Positions 8,577 to 17,463 of a stretch of 64,000 nucleotides of DNA are shown piece after piece. Made by a program: the position numbers and the translations under genes. The stretch is from Azospirillum sp. SYSU D00513 (GTDB lineage: Bacteria; Pseudomonadota; Alphaproteobacteria; Azospirillales; Azospirillaceae), in the NCBI RefSeq assembly GCF_017356015.1, contig NZ_JAFIQV010000027.1:43742-107741 (forward strand), read 5' to 3'. The notes below the pieces were generated by a model that was not told where the DNA came from, made no database searches, and saw nothing but the letters and a program-made list of their open reading frames with translations. Numbering within the stretch: position 1 is the stretch's first letter; every line of letters begins with the position of its first letter.

Positions 8577-9277
8577 CGGCGCTGCTGCGCGTCGAGGATC
8601 TGACGGCCGGCTACGGCGGCGCCGTGGCGGTGGACGGGCTGTCCCTGGCCTTGGAGGCGGGTGAGGCGGTGGCCCTGCTCGGCGCCAACGGGGCCGGCAA
8701 GTCCACCCTGCTGAAGGCCGTGCTCGGGCTCGTGCCGGCCAGCCGAGGCCGGATCTGGATCGGCGGCGAGGAGGCGACGGGCCTCGCCGTGGAGCGCCGG
8801 GTGAGGCTGGGGCTGGGCTACGTGCCGGAGGGCCGCCGCGTCTTCCCCGGCATGAGCGTGCGCGACAATCTGGAGGTGGCGAGCCCGCTCGGCCGTGCCG
8901 GCCGGGCGGCGGATCTCGACGCGGTCTTCGCGCTGTTCCCCGCCCTGGAAGGAAAGGCGGCGGAGCGGGCCTGGCGTCTGTCGGGCGGCCAGCAGCAGAT
9001 GCTGGCGGTCGGGCGCGCGCTGATGGGCCGGCCCCGGCTGCTCCTGCTCGACGAGCCGTCGCTCGGCCTGTCGCCGAAGCTGGCGGGTGAGGTGTTCGCC
9101 GCGGTGAAGGCGATTGCCGGCACCGGCACCGCCGTGCTGGTCGCCGAACAGAGTGCGGCGCGCGCTCTCGGCGCCGCGCGCCGCGCGGTCCTGCTGCGGC
9201 TTGGCCGCGTCGTCCATGACGGTCCGGCGGACCGGCTGCCCGACGATGCCCTGCGGGACGCCTTTCTAGGCGGCTGA
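8573..9277 (+). CDS. ABC transporter ATPase, LivF type
   Basis: A 234-residue ATPase with canonical motifs: Walker A LLGANGAGKST near residue 36, Q-loop GYVPEGRRVFPGMSVRDNL (characteristic of LivF) near 81-99, signature LSGGQQQM near 139, Walker B LLLLDEPSLGLSP near 159 and H-loop VAEQ. It overlaps the fused gene by four bases (ATGA), so synthesis is coupled. It would pair with the LivG domain of the fusion as a heterodimer. With the partner's signature motif degenerate, the site built from this protein's signature and the partner's Walker A is probably the main hydrolytic site. Confidence 0.92.
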   Translation: MTALLRVEDLTAGYGGAVAVDGLSLALEAGEAVALLGANGAGKSTLLKAVLGLVPASRGRIWIGGEEATGLAVERRVRLGLGYVPEGRRVFPGMSVRDNLEVASPLGRAGRAADLDAVFALFPALEGKAAERAWRLSGGQQQMLAVGRALMGRPRLLLLDEPSLGLSPKLAGEVFAAVKAIAGTGTAVLVAEQSAARALGAARRAVLLRLGRVVHDGPADRLPDDALRDAFLGG

Positions 9278-9369
9278 GGGGACAAATCCGCGGGAAAACG
9301 CCTGATGTCACCGCCCTTTCGCTTGCGGCGCGCACCACGGAAGAGCTAGTTTCCTCCGCTTTTGTTGGC

Positions 9370-10590
9370 ATGGACAGCGTTATGACCGTCAAACCCTTCG
9401 CCGCCGCTTTCGCGAGTCTCCTGCTGCTGGGGGCCTCCTCCTCCGGCGCGGTCCGGGCGGAGGAGTGGCGCGTGGCCGAACTGGTGCCCGGGTCCGAATG
9501 GCCCAGCACCGGCTTGCCGTTCCCGATGGGCCAGTTGCCGGTGCCCGCGCTGGAGAACGTGCCGGCGCCCCCGCCCGACCCCGAACCCGCGGCCACGGCG
9601 CGCAAGGACGGGCCCGCCGTGCTGGAACATGGCTGGGAGGGCGGGCCGAGCAAGGACAAGGACGGCAACTTCGCCTATTGCGTGGTCGAGGGGCAGTACG
9701 ACACAGGCCATGCGCTGATGCTGGCGCGCAACGCCAGGGGGGAGCTGAACGTCGGCATCGGCATTCCCGGCGCCGAACTGCCCAAGGACGAGCAGTGGCC
9801 GGTCGAGATCCTCGTGGACGGCAAGCTGAAGCGCGAGCGCACCGCCGTCGCGCCGCAACGCGACATGCTGGTGATCGCCAACGGCCGCGACGAGGAGCTG
9901 TATGACGCCCTGATGAACGGGAACCAGTTCATCGTGACCTCGGCCGCGGACCGCATCGGCTTCACGCTGAAGGGCACGAAGAGGGCGCTGGCCGACCTGA
10001 GGACCTGCGTGGAGAAGAGCGGCCAAGTGCCGCCCTTCAAGCCCGTGGTGGTGTCCGAGAAGGTGAAGGCGGGCGCTGCCGCGCTGCCAGCACCGCTCAT
10101 GGATCTCCTGGCCGCCGCCGGATTGGAGGAGATCGAGCCGATCGGCTTCGGCCAGACGCCGCCGGAGCAGCGCGCGGCCGACTTCGCCTGGCGCTACGGC
10201 CCGATCTTCGGCGGGGTCCGCGAGAGCGCGGTCAAGGAGGGCGCCAAGCTCACCGACCTGTCCGATGAGTTCGCCGGCTCCATGAAGGCGCGCTGCGGCG
10301 GCAAGGCGACCGTTGCCTTCACCGACCAGGAGGATCTGCCGGAGGTGTCCTTGCGCACCGGCAGCGTCGAGTGCGCGACGGAGAAGGGCGTGCTGCACGT
10401 CTCCCTCCTGTTCTTCCTGTCCCCCGACCGGCTCTTCACGGTCATCTTCCACGAGGCCGCCGAGACCGACCGCCAGCTCGCGGACAAGGCGACCGGGAAC
10501 ATCGCCCGGGTCATCCGCACCGTGGCGGCGGAGCCGGCCGAGACGGGCGCGGGGGACAAGAGCGCTTCGGACAAGCCGAAGCAGAATTGA
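9370..10590 (+). CDS. Exported protein, partly IalB-like
   Basis: A 406-residue protein with an N-terminal signal peptide (about residues 1-31, cleavage near VRAEEW). The middle, about 85-215 (FAYCVVEGQYD... ending DLRTCVEKSG), looks like the invasion-associated locus B (IalB) fold with its paired cysteines; the C-terminal 150 residues are not recognised. The start is uncertain: ATG 9370 and ATG 9382 are both possible and neither has a strong ribosome site. It sits alone between the transporter operon and the ClC gene. IalB-type proteins are periplasmic and of unclear biochemical role. Confidence 0.6.
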   Translation: MDSVMTVKPFAAAFASLLLLGASSSGAVRAEEWRVAELVPGSEWPSTGLPFPMGQLPVPALENVPAPPPDPEPAATARKDGPAVLEHGWEGGPSKDKDGNFAYCVVEGQYDTGHALMLARNARGELNVGIGIPGAELPKDEQWPVEILVDGKLKRERTAVAPQRDMLVIANGRDEELYDALMNGNQFIVTSAADRIGFTLKGTKRALADLRTCVEKSGQVPPFKPVVVSEKVKAGAAALPAPLMDLLAAAGLEEIEPIGFGQTPPEQRAADFAWRYGPIFGGVRESAVKEGAKLTDLSDEFAGSMKARCGGKATVAFTDQEDLPEVSLRTGSVECATEKGVLHVSLLFFLSPDRLFTVIFHEAAETDRQLADKATGNIARVIRTVAAEPAETGAGDKSASDKPKQN

Positions 10591-10669
10591 CCCGAAGGGA
10601 TGGCCCATTCCGGGCCGTCCTCCCGATGAATGGTTGAAGCGGCCGGGTGCACCGCACACCTTCCCTGCC

Positions 10670-12502
10670 ATGCCGCAAGACGCCACTCCGTTGAACAGAT
10701 CAGCCGGCAGCGACGCCGGCGCGGCCGTGACCTCGGCGGCGTCGGGAGTCCTGGCGCGGCAGAACCTGCGCGACAGCGCGCTCTTCCTGCTCCTGCTCGC
10801 CGCGGCCCTCGGGGCCGTCGTCGGCCTCGCCGTGGCCGGCCTGCACGACGCCGTGCTGTGGGCGCAGGCGGCGGTGTTCGGCCTGCCCCCGGACCAGCAT
10901 CTGGGTGGCGCCACGACGGGCGGGATCGACCCCTGGCGCGTCATGCTGATTCCGGCGGGCGGCGGGTTGCTGCTGGGCGTGCTGGTCGCGCTGGTGCGGC
11001 GCTGGCGCCCGCGCGACATCGTCGACCCCGTGGAGGCGAACGCGCTGTACGGCGGCAAGATGTCCCTGCTGGACAGCCTGCGGCTGACCATCGCCACCAT
11101 CCTGTCCAACGTCTCCGGCGTGTCGGTGGGCATGGAGGCCGCCTACAGCCAGGCCGGCGGCGGCCTTGCCTCCTCCTTCGGGCAGCGGCTGCGGCTGCGC
11201 CGGTCGGACCTGCGCACGCTGGTCGGCTGTGGCGTGGCGGCGGCCATCGCGACGGCCTACGGCACGCCGCTGGCCGGGGCCTTCTACGCCTTCGAACTGG
11301 TGCTGGGCGGCTACACCATGGCGACGCTGGCGCCGGTCGGCACCGCCGCCCTGTCGGCCGTCGTGGTGTCCGGCTTCTTCTTCGACCATTCCCTGCCGCT
11401 GTCGGTCGGCCGGCCGGTCGCGGTGGACGGCTGGGACTACGCGGCTTGCGCGGTCGCCGGTTTCCTGGCCGGCTGGCTCAGCATCCTCACCATGCAGGCC
11501 GTGACCCTGGCGGAGCGCGGGTTCCGCGCGCTGCCGGTCCCCTCCTGGCTGCGGCCGGCGCTCGGCGGGCTGTGCCTGGGCGGGATCGCGCTCTTCGTGC
11601 CGCAGGTGCTGGGCGCCGGGCCGGGCGCCGACCCGGCCGGATTCGGCGGCGGCGTCGCGATCCTGGCCCTGCTGCTCTGCGCGAAGATCGCCGCCTCGGC
11701 CGTCTCGCTCGGCAGCGGTTTCCGCGGCGGGCTGTTCAGCGCGTCGCTTTTCCTGGGCGGGCTCTTCGGCGGGCTGCTGGCGATCTTCACCGACACCATG
11801 CTGCCGGACATGGGCATCGACGGGGCGCTGCTGATGCTGGTGGGGATGGGGGCCGTCGCGGCCGGGGTGATCGGGGCGCCGATCACCATGGTGCTGCTGG
11901 TGCTGGAAGCGACCCAGGACCTGTGGGCGGCGTCCGGCGTGCTGATGGGAGTCGTGATTTCCACCGTCGTGGTGCGGCAGGCCTTCGGCTACTCCTTCGC
12001 CACATGGCGCTTCCACCTGCGCGGCGTGCCGATCCGCGGCGCCCACGACATCGGCTGGGTGGCCGAGCTGTCGGCGTTGCGCCTGATGCGTTCCGACGCC
12101 AAGACCGCGCCGGAGACGCAGACCATCGAGTCCCTGCGCCGGCTCTACCCGCTGGGCAGCGCCAAGACCGTCTTCGCGGTGGACAACCAGACCGGCTTCG
12201 CCGGCATCGTGGACATGGCCGCCGTGCACGACCCGGACATGGACGGCCGGGCGGCCGAGCTGAAGGTCGGCGACCTCGCGCACCATGGCGATGCCTTCCT
12301 GCTGCCCGGCGACGACATCCGCAAGATCCTGCGCCGCTTCAGCGAGGCGGAGGTGGAAACCCTGCCGGTCCTGGCCGCGCGCGGCGACCGCCGCATCGTC
12401 GGCTATGTCAGCGAGGCCTTCGCGCTGCGCCGCTACAGCCAGGAACTGGAGCGGCGGCGCAGCGAGGAACTGGGCGAGAACAGCCTCTACGGGCGGGATT
12501 GA
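10670..12502 (+). CDS. ClC family chloride channel/transporter with CBS domains
   Basis: A 610-residue protein. Residues 30-440 contain the ClC membrane core of paired helices; residues 450-600 are a cytoplasmic tail with a CBS pair. The gating-glutamate region GREGP of well-studied ClCs appears here as VSVGMEAAYSQAGG, keeping Glu156, and the GxFxP region appears as FRGGLFSASLFLGG. These substitutions suggest altered ion selectivity or coupling. I chose ATG 10670; longer upstream reading has no coding look. It probably moves chloride or another anion in exchange with protons. A hairpin repeat begins at the last base of its stop codon. Confidence 0.88.
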   Translation: MPQDATPLNRSAGSDAGAAVTSAASGVLARQNLRDSALFLLLLAAALGAVVGLAVAGLHDAVLWAQAAVFGLPPDQHLGGATTGGIDPWRVMLIPAGGGLLLGVLVALVRRWRPRDIVDPVEANALYGGKMSLLDSLRLTIATILSNVSGVSVGMEAAYSQAGGGLASSFGQRLRLRRSDLRTLVGCGVAAAIATAYGTPLAGAFYAFELVLGGYTMATLAPVGTAALSAVVVSGFFFDHSLPLSVGRPVAVDGWDYAACAVAGFLAGWLSILTMQAVTLAERGFRALPVPSWLRPALGGLCLGGIALFVPQVLGAGPGADPAGFGGGVAILALLLCAKIAASAVSLGSGFRGGLFSASLFLGGLFGGLLAIFTDTMLPDMGIDGALLMLVGMGAVAAGVIGAPITMVLLVLEATQDLWAASGVLMGVVISTVVVRQAFGYSFATWRFHLRGVPIRGAHDIGWVAELSALRLMRSDAKTAPETQTIESLRRLYPLGSAKTVFAVDNQTGFAGIVDMAAVHDPDMDGRAAELKVGDLAHHGDAFLLPGDDIRKILRRFSEAEVETLPVLAARGDRRIVGYVSEAFALRRYSQELERRRSEELGENSLYGRD

Positions 12503-12630
12503 TACCGGGTTCGGAAAATTCCGACCTCCGAACCCGGTATAGAGCCGCGACTGCGGCCCCGCGCCCCGCCCCCCGCGCCACGGGGCGCGGAAGTCCTGAC
12601 CACAGGTCAGGACTTCATGAACATCGTATG
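12502..12630. repeat. Dispersed hairpin repeat, copy 1
   Basis: About 125 bases with two perfect inverted repeats: ATACCGGGTTCGG (12502-12514) with its complement at 12528-12540, and AAGTCCTGACC (12591-12601) with its complement at 12605-12615. A C/G-rich spacer lies between. A near-identical copy is at 38845-38965, after another stop codon. Copy 1 has a seven-base insertion (extra GGCGCGG-like unit) relative to copy 2. Confidence 0.85.
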
Positions 12631-12644
12631 AGGAGGGGCGGCCG

Positions 12645-13499
12645 TCACTCCCCCCGCTTCATGTCGGCGACCGCGCCGATGCGGATGCCCAGAACCTCGG
12701 CGGCGGTCTTGGCGAGGGCGAGATCGATGGGGGGCGGGGCGATGGTGACGCCCTCGCGCAGCGTGCGGTTGATGGTTTCCAGCACGTTCAGGCGCGCGTA
12801 CCACTTGGCGTTGGCCGGGACGGCCGTCCAAGGGGCGTTCGGCGTGGAGGTGTGGTCGAACATGTCCTCGACCGCGGCAACGTATTCGTCCCAGCGCGAC
12901 CGGTTGCGCAGGTCCTCCTCCGTCAGCTTCCAGCGCTTGTAGGGGTTGGTCAGCCGCTCGCGGAAGCGTTCGAGCTGCTCCTCCGGCGTGATGTGCAGGA
13001 ACAGCTTGACGATGCGCACCCCGTCGTCGGTCAGCATCTTTTCAAACTGGTTGATCTCGTCGTAGGCGCGCCGCCACTGCTCCTTGGAGGCGAAGCCCTC
13101 CACCCGCTCGACCAGCACCCGCCCGTACCAGCTGCGATCGAAGATCGCCAGGGTGCCGGGTGCCGGCAGGCGCGTCCAGAAGCGGTAGAGGTAATGCTTG
13201 CCCTGCTCCTCCGCCGTCGGGGCGCTGATCGGCCAGACATGGAAGCCGCGGGCGTCCAGGGGCTCGGTCACGCGGCGGATGCAGCCGCCCTTGCCACCGG
13301 CGTCCCAGCCCTCGAACACGATGACCGCACGGCGCTTCTCGTGCCAGTAGGTCTGCTGAATGTGCAGCAGCTCCTTCTGCAGCTTGGCGAGCCGGTCGTC
13401 GTACTCGGCGCGGTTCGCAAGCTTGGCGGCGTTCATCTCCATCCGCCCGAGCCGTATGCGGCCGTGCTTCTGGTTCTCGGGGCCGGTGTCGTCTGGCAT
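12645..13499 (-). CDS. ppk2: Polyphosphate kinase 2 family protein
   Basis: A 284-residue PPK2, which transfers phosphate between polyphosphate and nucleotides. Visible motifs are Walker A GWDAGGKGG (residues 64-72), Walker B FDRSWYGRVLVERVEGF with Asp121, and the basic lid NPYKRWKLTEEDLRNRSRW. ATG 13499 was chosen because GAGAGGAC lies just upstream; ATG 13517 is possible. The gene diverges from the GH13-GlgE gene, with 260 bases between starts. Whether it makes NDP, NTP or acts on AMP cannot be read from the sequence. Confidence 0.9.
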   Translation of the reverse strand: MPDDTGPENQKHGRIRLGRMEMNAAKLANRAEYDDRLAKLQKELLHIQQTYWHEKRRAVIVFEGWDAGGKGGCIRRVTEPLDARGFHVWPISAPTAEEQGKHYLYRFWTRLPAPGTLAIFDRSWYGRVLVERVEGFASKEQWRRAYDEINQFEKMLTDDGVRIVKLFLHITPEEQLERFRERLTNPYKRWKLTEEDLRNRSRWDEYVAAVEDMFDHTSTPNAPWTAVPANAKWYARLNVLETINRTLREGVTIAPPPIDLALAKTAAEVLGIRIGAVADMKRGE

Positions 13500-13760
13500 G
13501 CGTCCTCTCTCGTTCATGGTGTAGGGATGGTGCAAGGACCGGGTCGAAGGGACCGCCCGCGAGGGGAGGATGGGGAACCTTCGGCTTTGCGATGGGTTGA
13601 GCGCGTGCGCCTCACAGGGTTGCATGCCGGGTCCGGCACCGGTCCCCAACGCAGGTTAGGGGACCGTCGGGAACGGTCAACAGCGAACCCGTCGGGGCAT
13701 CCCGTTTGCCGACCGTGCGCCTGACGCCGACCAGTCTACCGCCGACCAGAAGGAGCCCCC

Positions 13761-16700
13761 ATGGCCGCCGCCGGACCGCGTATCTACAACCTGTTCCCCC
13801 TTCTGATGGGCTCGGTGCGCGACTGGGCCGGGCACCTGCCGCGAATCCAGGAGATGGGATTCGACTGGCTGTTCCTGAACCCGATCCACCAGCCGGGCTT
13901 CTCCGGCAGCCTCTACGCCATCAAGGACCATTACCGGCTGCACGACATGTTCCAGGGCGGCGCGCAGGAGCCGCCCGAGGAGCTGCTGCGCGGCTTCGTC
14001 CAGGAGGCCGGCCGCCATGGCCAGTCGGTGATGATGGACCTCGTCATCAACCACACCAGCAAGGACGCGCTGCTCGTCGGCGAGCATCCCGACTGGTACC
14101 GGCGCGACGAGCGGGGCGAGCTGTACAGCCCGCGCGCGGTGGATCCGAACGACCCCTCCCTGGTCACGGTCTGGGGCGACCTCGCCATGCTCGACTACGG
14201 GCGGGCCGAGGCGCGCGGCGCGATGATCGATTACTGGAAGCGCTACATCCGCCATTACATGGGGCTGGGCGTGAAGGGCTTCCGTTGCGACGCCGCCTAC
14301 CAGGTGGCCGCGGAGATCTGGAAGGAGCTGATCGACGACGCCCGCCGCACGGACCCGGAGGTGAAGTTCTTCGCCGAGACGCTGGGCTGCACGGTGGAGC
14401 AGGTGCGCGACCTCTGCGGGGCCGGCTTCGACTTCCTGTTCAACAGCGCCAAATGGTGGGACTTCCGCTCCGACTGGCTGCTCGACCAGTATGAGGAGTT
14501 CCGCCGGATCGCCCCCTCCGTCGCCTTCCCGGAAAGCCACGACACCGACCGTCTCGCCGCCGAGGTGGGCAGCCAGGACACCCAGCGGCTCGCCGCCCAG
14601 CTCAAGATGCACTACCTGTTCGCGGCCAGCTTCTCCACCGGCGTCATGATGCCCGTGGGCTTCGAATACGGCTTCACCCGCAGGCTCGACGTCGTGAACA
14701 CGCGGCCGGAGGACTGGGAGGAGCCGAAACTGGACCTCAGCGGCTTCATCGGCAAGGTCAACGCCATGAAGCGCGACACTCCGTCGCTGAACGTGGAGGG
14801 GCCGCAGTGGCGTCTGACCGCCCCGCACAACCCGGTCATGGGGCTGGTCCGCACGGTGAACGGCGGGGCGGAGGGGGCTTCGGTCCTGCTGCTGAACCCC
14901 GACGAGAACCGCCCGCACCCCGTCGACCCCGGCCCGCTGCTGACCGGGACCGGCGGGCTGTTCGGCGATTTCGAGGATGTGACGCCCGAGGCCGTGCCCC
15001 TGGCGCTGGAGCCCGGAGCACCCCTGACCCTGCGCCCCATGGAGCTGCGCGTGTTCCGCGCGCGGGCGGGGCAGGGCAAGCCGATCGAGCTGCGGAGCCG
15101 GCCGGACGAGGATCCGGCCAAGCGCGCCTGGATGGACGACGTCGCCTCGGGCCGCATCGTCATCGAGAACCTCCAGCCGGAGCTGGACGCCGGGCGCTAT
15201 CCCATCAAGCGGGTGGTCGGCGACGTGCTGGAGGTGTCGGCCGACGTCTTCACCGACGGCACCTTCGTGCTGGGCGCCGTCGTTCTCTACCGCCCGGCGG
15301 ATGAGGAGACGTGGCGCGAGGTGCCCATGACGGCGCTTCCCAACGACGCCTGGACCGCCCGCGTGCCGCTGACGCGCAACATCCGCTACTATTACAGCCT
15401 CATGGCCTGGCGCGATGTGTGGGAGAGCTGGCGCGCCGACTTCAAGAAGAAGCACGACGCCAAGATCGACGTCTCGCTGGAACTGATCGAGGGCCGCCGC
15501 TTCGTCGAGCAGGCCGTCGCGCTGAACCAGGGCGAGGCGCGCGAGGCGCTGGAGCGCGTGGTCGAGCGGATGAAGGCGCTGGAGGGCGAGGAGCTTGCCG
15601 CCTACGCCCTGTCGGACGAGCCGCGCGGCCTGATGGCGAAGTACGGGGAGCGGCAGTATCTCTCGCGCTACGGCCGTGACCTGGAGGTCTACGTCAACCG
15701 CACGGCGGCGCGCTATTCCGCCTGGTTCGAGATCTTCCCCCGCTCCGCCTCGCCCGACCCGTCGCGCCCCGGGACCTTCGACGACGTGGTGGGCCTGCTG
15801 CCCATGATCCGCGACATGGGCTTCGACGTGCTGTACTTCCCGCCGATCCACCCGATCGGCCGCGCCTTCCGCAAGGGCAAGAACAACACGCTAAACCCCG
15901 GCCCGGACGATCCGGGCGTGCCCTACGCCATCGGCGCGGAGGAGGGCGGCCACACCGACATCGACCCGATGATCGGCGACCTGGAGAGCTTCCGGAACCT
16001 CGTGAAGGAGTCGCACAAGCACGGGATCGAGATCGCGCTGGACTTCGCCATCCAATGCTCCCCCGACCATCCCTGGGTGAAGGAGCATCCGGAATGGTTC
16101 TACTGGCGGCCCGACGGCTCGATCCGCTACGCCGAGAACCCGCCGAAGAAGTACCAGGACATCGTCAACGTCAGTTTCTACCGCGAGTCCTACCCGTCGC
16201 TCTGGTACGCGTTGCGCGACGTGGTGCTGTTCTGGTGCCGGGAGGGCGTGCGCATCTTCCGCGTGGACAATCCCCACACCAAGCCCTTCCCCTTCTGGGA
16301 ATGGATGATCCGCGAGGTGCAGGACCTCTACCCCGACGCGCTGTTCCTGGCCGAGGCCTTCACCCGGCCGAAGCTGATGCGGCGGCTGGCGAAGGTGGGC
16401 TTCACCCAGTCCTACAGCTATTTCACCTGGCGCAACACGAAGCAGGAACTGACCGAATACCTGACGGAGCTGACGCAAAGCCCGTCCAAGGAGTACATGC
16501 AGCCCAACTTCTTCGCCAACACGCCGGACATCCTGCCGCCGATCCTGGTGCACGGCGGCCGGTCGGCGCACATGTCGCGCGCCGTGCTGGCGGCGACGCT
16601 CAGCGGAGTCTACGGCCTCTACACCCCCTACTTCCTGGTCGAGGCCGACCCCTATCCCGGCAAGGAGGAGTACAACAACTCCGAGAAGTACGAGATCCGC

Positions 16701-17084
16701 CACTGGGACTGGAACAAGCCCGGCAACATCTGCGCCTACGTGAAGAAGCTGAACCAGATCCGGAAGGAAAATCCGGCGCTGCATCAGTTCACCAACCTGC
16801 GCTTCTACAACGCCTACGACGACAACATCCTCGTCTACGGCAAGATGACGGAAGCCAAGGACAACATCATCCTGATCGCCGTCAACCTCGACCCGCACAA
16901 CGGCCACGGCTGCACCTTCGAGGTTCCCTTGTGGGAGCTGGGGCTGCCCGACGTCGCCCATGTCCAGGTGGAGGATCTGCTGAGCGGCGGGCGCTACACC
17001 TGGATCGGCAAGATCCAGCACATCTGGCTCGACCCCAACCACAACCCCGCCGCCATCTGGCGCATCCGCCCGCCGGGGGTGTGA
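13761..17084 (+). CDS. glgE: GH13 hydrolase fused to GlgE maltosyltransferase
   Basis: A 1107-residue protein with two glycoside hydrolase 13 modules. Residues 1-430 are an alpha-amylase-like barrel keeping GFRCDAA (Asp177), FFAETLG (Glu206) and SHDTD (Asp261), so it could be active. Residues about 450-1107 are GlgE, with the N-terminal beta-domain, then a barrel with FRVDNPHTKPFPFWEW (nucleophile Asp836), AEAFTRP (Glu865) and NTPDI (Asp923). GlgE transfers maltose from maltose 1-phosphate onto alpha-1,4-glucan. Stand-alone GlgE is about 650-700 residues; the extra module is found in some alphaproteobacteria. Its donor would come from the TreS-maltokinase encoded at 25-29 kb. Confidence 0.92.
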   Translation: MAAAGPRIYNLFPLLMGSVRDWAGHLPRIQEMGFDWLFLNPIHQPGFSGSLYAIKDHYRLHDMFQGGAQEPPEELLRGFVQEAGRHGQSVMMDLVINHTSKDALLVGEHPDWYRRDERGELYSPRAVDPNDPSLVTVWGDLAMLDYGRAEARGAMIDYWKRYIRHYMGLGVKGFRCDAAYQVAAEIWKELIDDARRTDPEVKFFAETLGCTVEQVRDLCGAGFDFLFNSAKWWDFRSDWLLDQYEEFRRIAPSVAFPESHDTDRLAAEVGSQDTQRLAAQLKMHYLFAASFSTGVMMPVGFEYGFTRRLDVVNTRPEDWEEPKLDLSGFIGKVNAMKRDTPSLNVEGPQWRLTAPHNPVMGLVRTVNGGAEGASVLLLNPDENRPHPVDPGPLLTGTGGLFGDFEDVTPEAVPLALEPGAPLTLRPMELRVFRARAGQGKPIELRSRPDEDPAKRAWMDDVASGRIVIENLQPELDAGRYPIKRVVGDVLEVSADVFTDGTFVLGAVVLYRPADEETWREVPMTALPNDAWTARVPLTRNIRYYYSLMAWRDVWESWRADFKKKHDAKIDVSLELIEGRRFVEQAVALNQGEAREALERVVERMKALEGEELAAYALSDEPRGLMAKYGERQYLSRYGRDLEVYVNRTAARYSAWFEIFPRSASPDPSRPGTFDDVVGLLPMIRDMGFDVLYFPPIHPIGRAFRKGKNNTLNPGPDDPGVPYAIGAEEGGHTDIDPMIGDLESFRNLVKESHKHGIEIALDFAIQCSPDHPWVKEHPEWFYWRPDGSIRYAENPPKKYQDIVNVSFYRESYPSLWYALRDVVLFWCREGVRIFRVDNPHTKPFPFWEWMIREVQDLYPDALFLAEAFTRPKLMRRLAKVGFTQSYSYFTWRNTKQELTEYLTELTQSPSKEYMQPNFFANTPDILPPILVHGGRSAHMSRAVLAATLSGVYGLYTPYFLVEADPYPGKEEYNNSEKYEIRHWDWNKPGNICAYVKKLNQIRKENPALHQFTNLRFYNAYDDNILVYGKMTEAKDNIILIAVNLDPHNGHGCTFEVPLWELGLPDVAHVQVEDLLSGGRYTWIGKIQHIWLDPNHNPAAIWRIRPPGV

Positions 17085-17094
17085 TGAAGGAGGA

Positions 17095-17463
17095 TCAGAG
17101 TGCCAGCTCGTAGCTGAGGAGGTTGAAGTCGGCGTTGAATGAGAACTGGCGGCCGGGGCTGGCCGCCAGTTCCGCAGCGATGACGGGCGTTGCCCTCAAC
17201 AGAAGATCACGTTGCTGGCTTGCGCGCGTGTCGCCTGGAAAGACGACCATCGGGATGATATCCCGCTGGTCGAACATGATGGCTTCAAAGTCATCGCCGT
17301 CCTTCGTCACCAGGACGAAGCCGCCGAGCCTTACAAAGTGGAAGATGTCGAAGTCGGATGCTTCGGGTCCCAAGCCAGGCACCTCGATGCTGCGCTGCGC
17401 CGTGTAGACCGATGTCGGGTCCGCGCAGCACTTCGCGATGTTCTCATCGAGGAGGTAGAGCAT
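17095..17463 (-). CDS. DUF5615 PIN-like toxin
   Basis: A 122-residue PIN-like protein of the DUF5615 group, the usual toxin partner of DUF433 antitoxins. The N-terminus MLYLLDENI carries the first acidic residue of the PIN fold, and LVTKDGDDFEAIMF supplies the second acidic cluster. Proteins of this fold are metal-dependent ribonucleases. The start overlaps the end of the upstream DUF433 gene by 20 bases, the usual antitoxin-first coupling. Base composition is visibly less GC-rich than in neighbouring glgE, consistent with acquisition by transfer. The RNA target is unknown. Confidence 0.8.
   Translation of the reverse strand: MLYLLDENIAKCCADPTSVYTAQRSIEVPGLGPEASDFDIFHFVRLGGFVLVTKDGDDFEAIMFDQRDIIPMVVFPGDTRASQQRDLLLRATPVIAAELAASPGRQFSFNADFNLLSYELAL

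Noticed and set aside
7134..9668. 844-codon open frame on the minus strand
   Set aside because: Antisense to the transporter ATPases and the next gene; composition (Arg, Pro, Ala, Gly runs) is that of a shadow frame.
10313..10669. N-terminal extension of the ClC protein
   Set aside because: It would overlap the upstream gene in another frame and is Arg/Ser/Pro-rich; the start at 10670 gives the normal ClC N-terminus.
13677..17042. Minus-strand frames of 724 and 383 codons opposite glgE
   Set aside because: Same reasoning: complete overlap with a two-domain GH13 protein whose catalytic motifs are intact on the plus strand.
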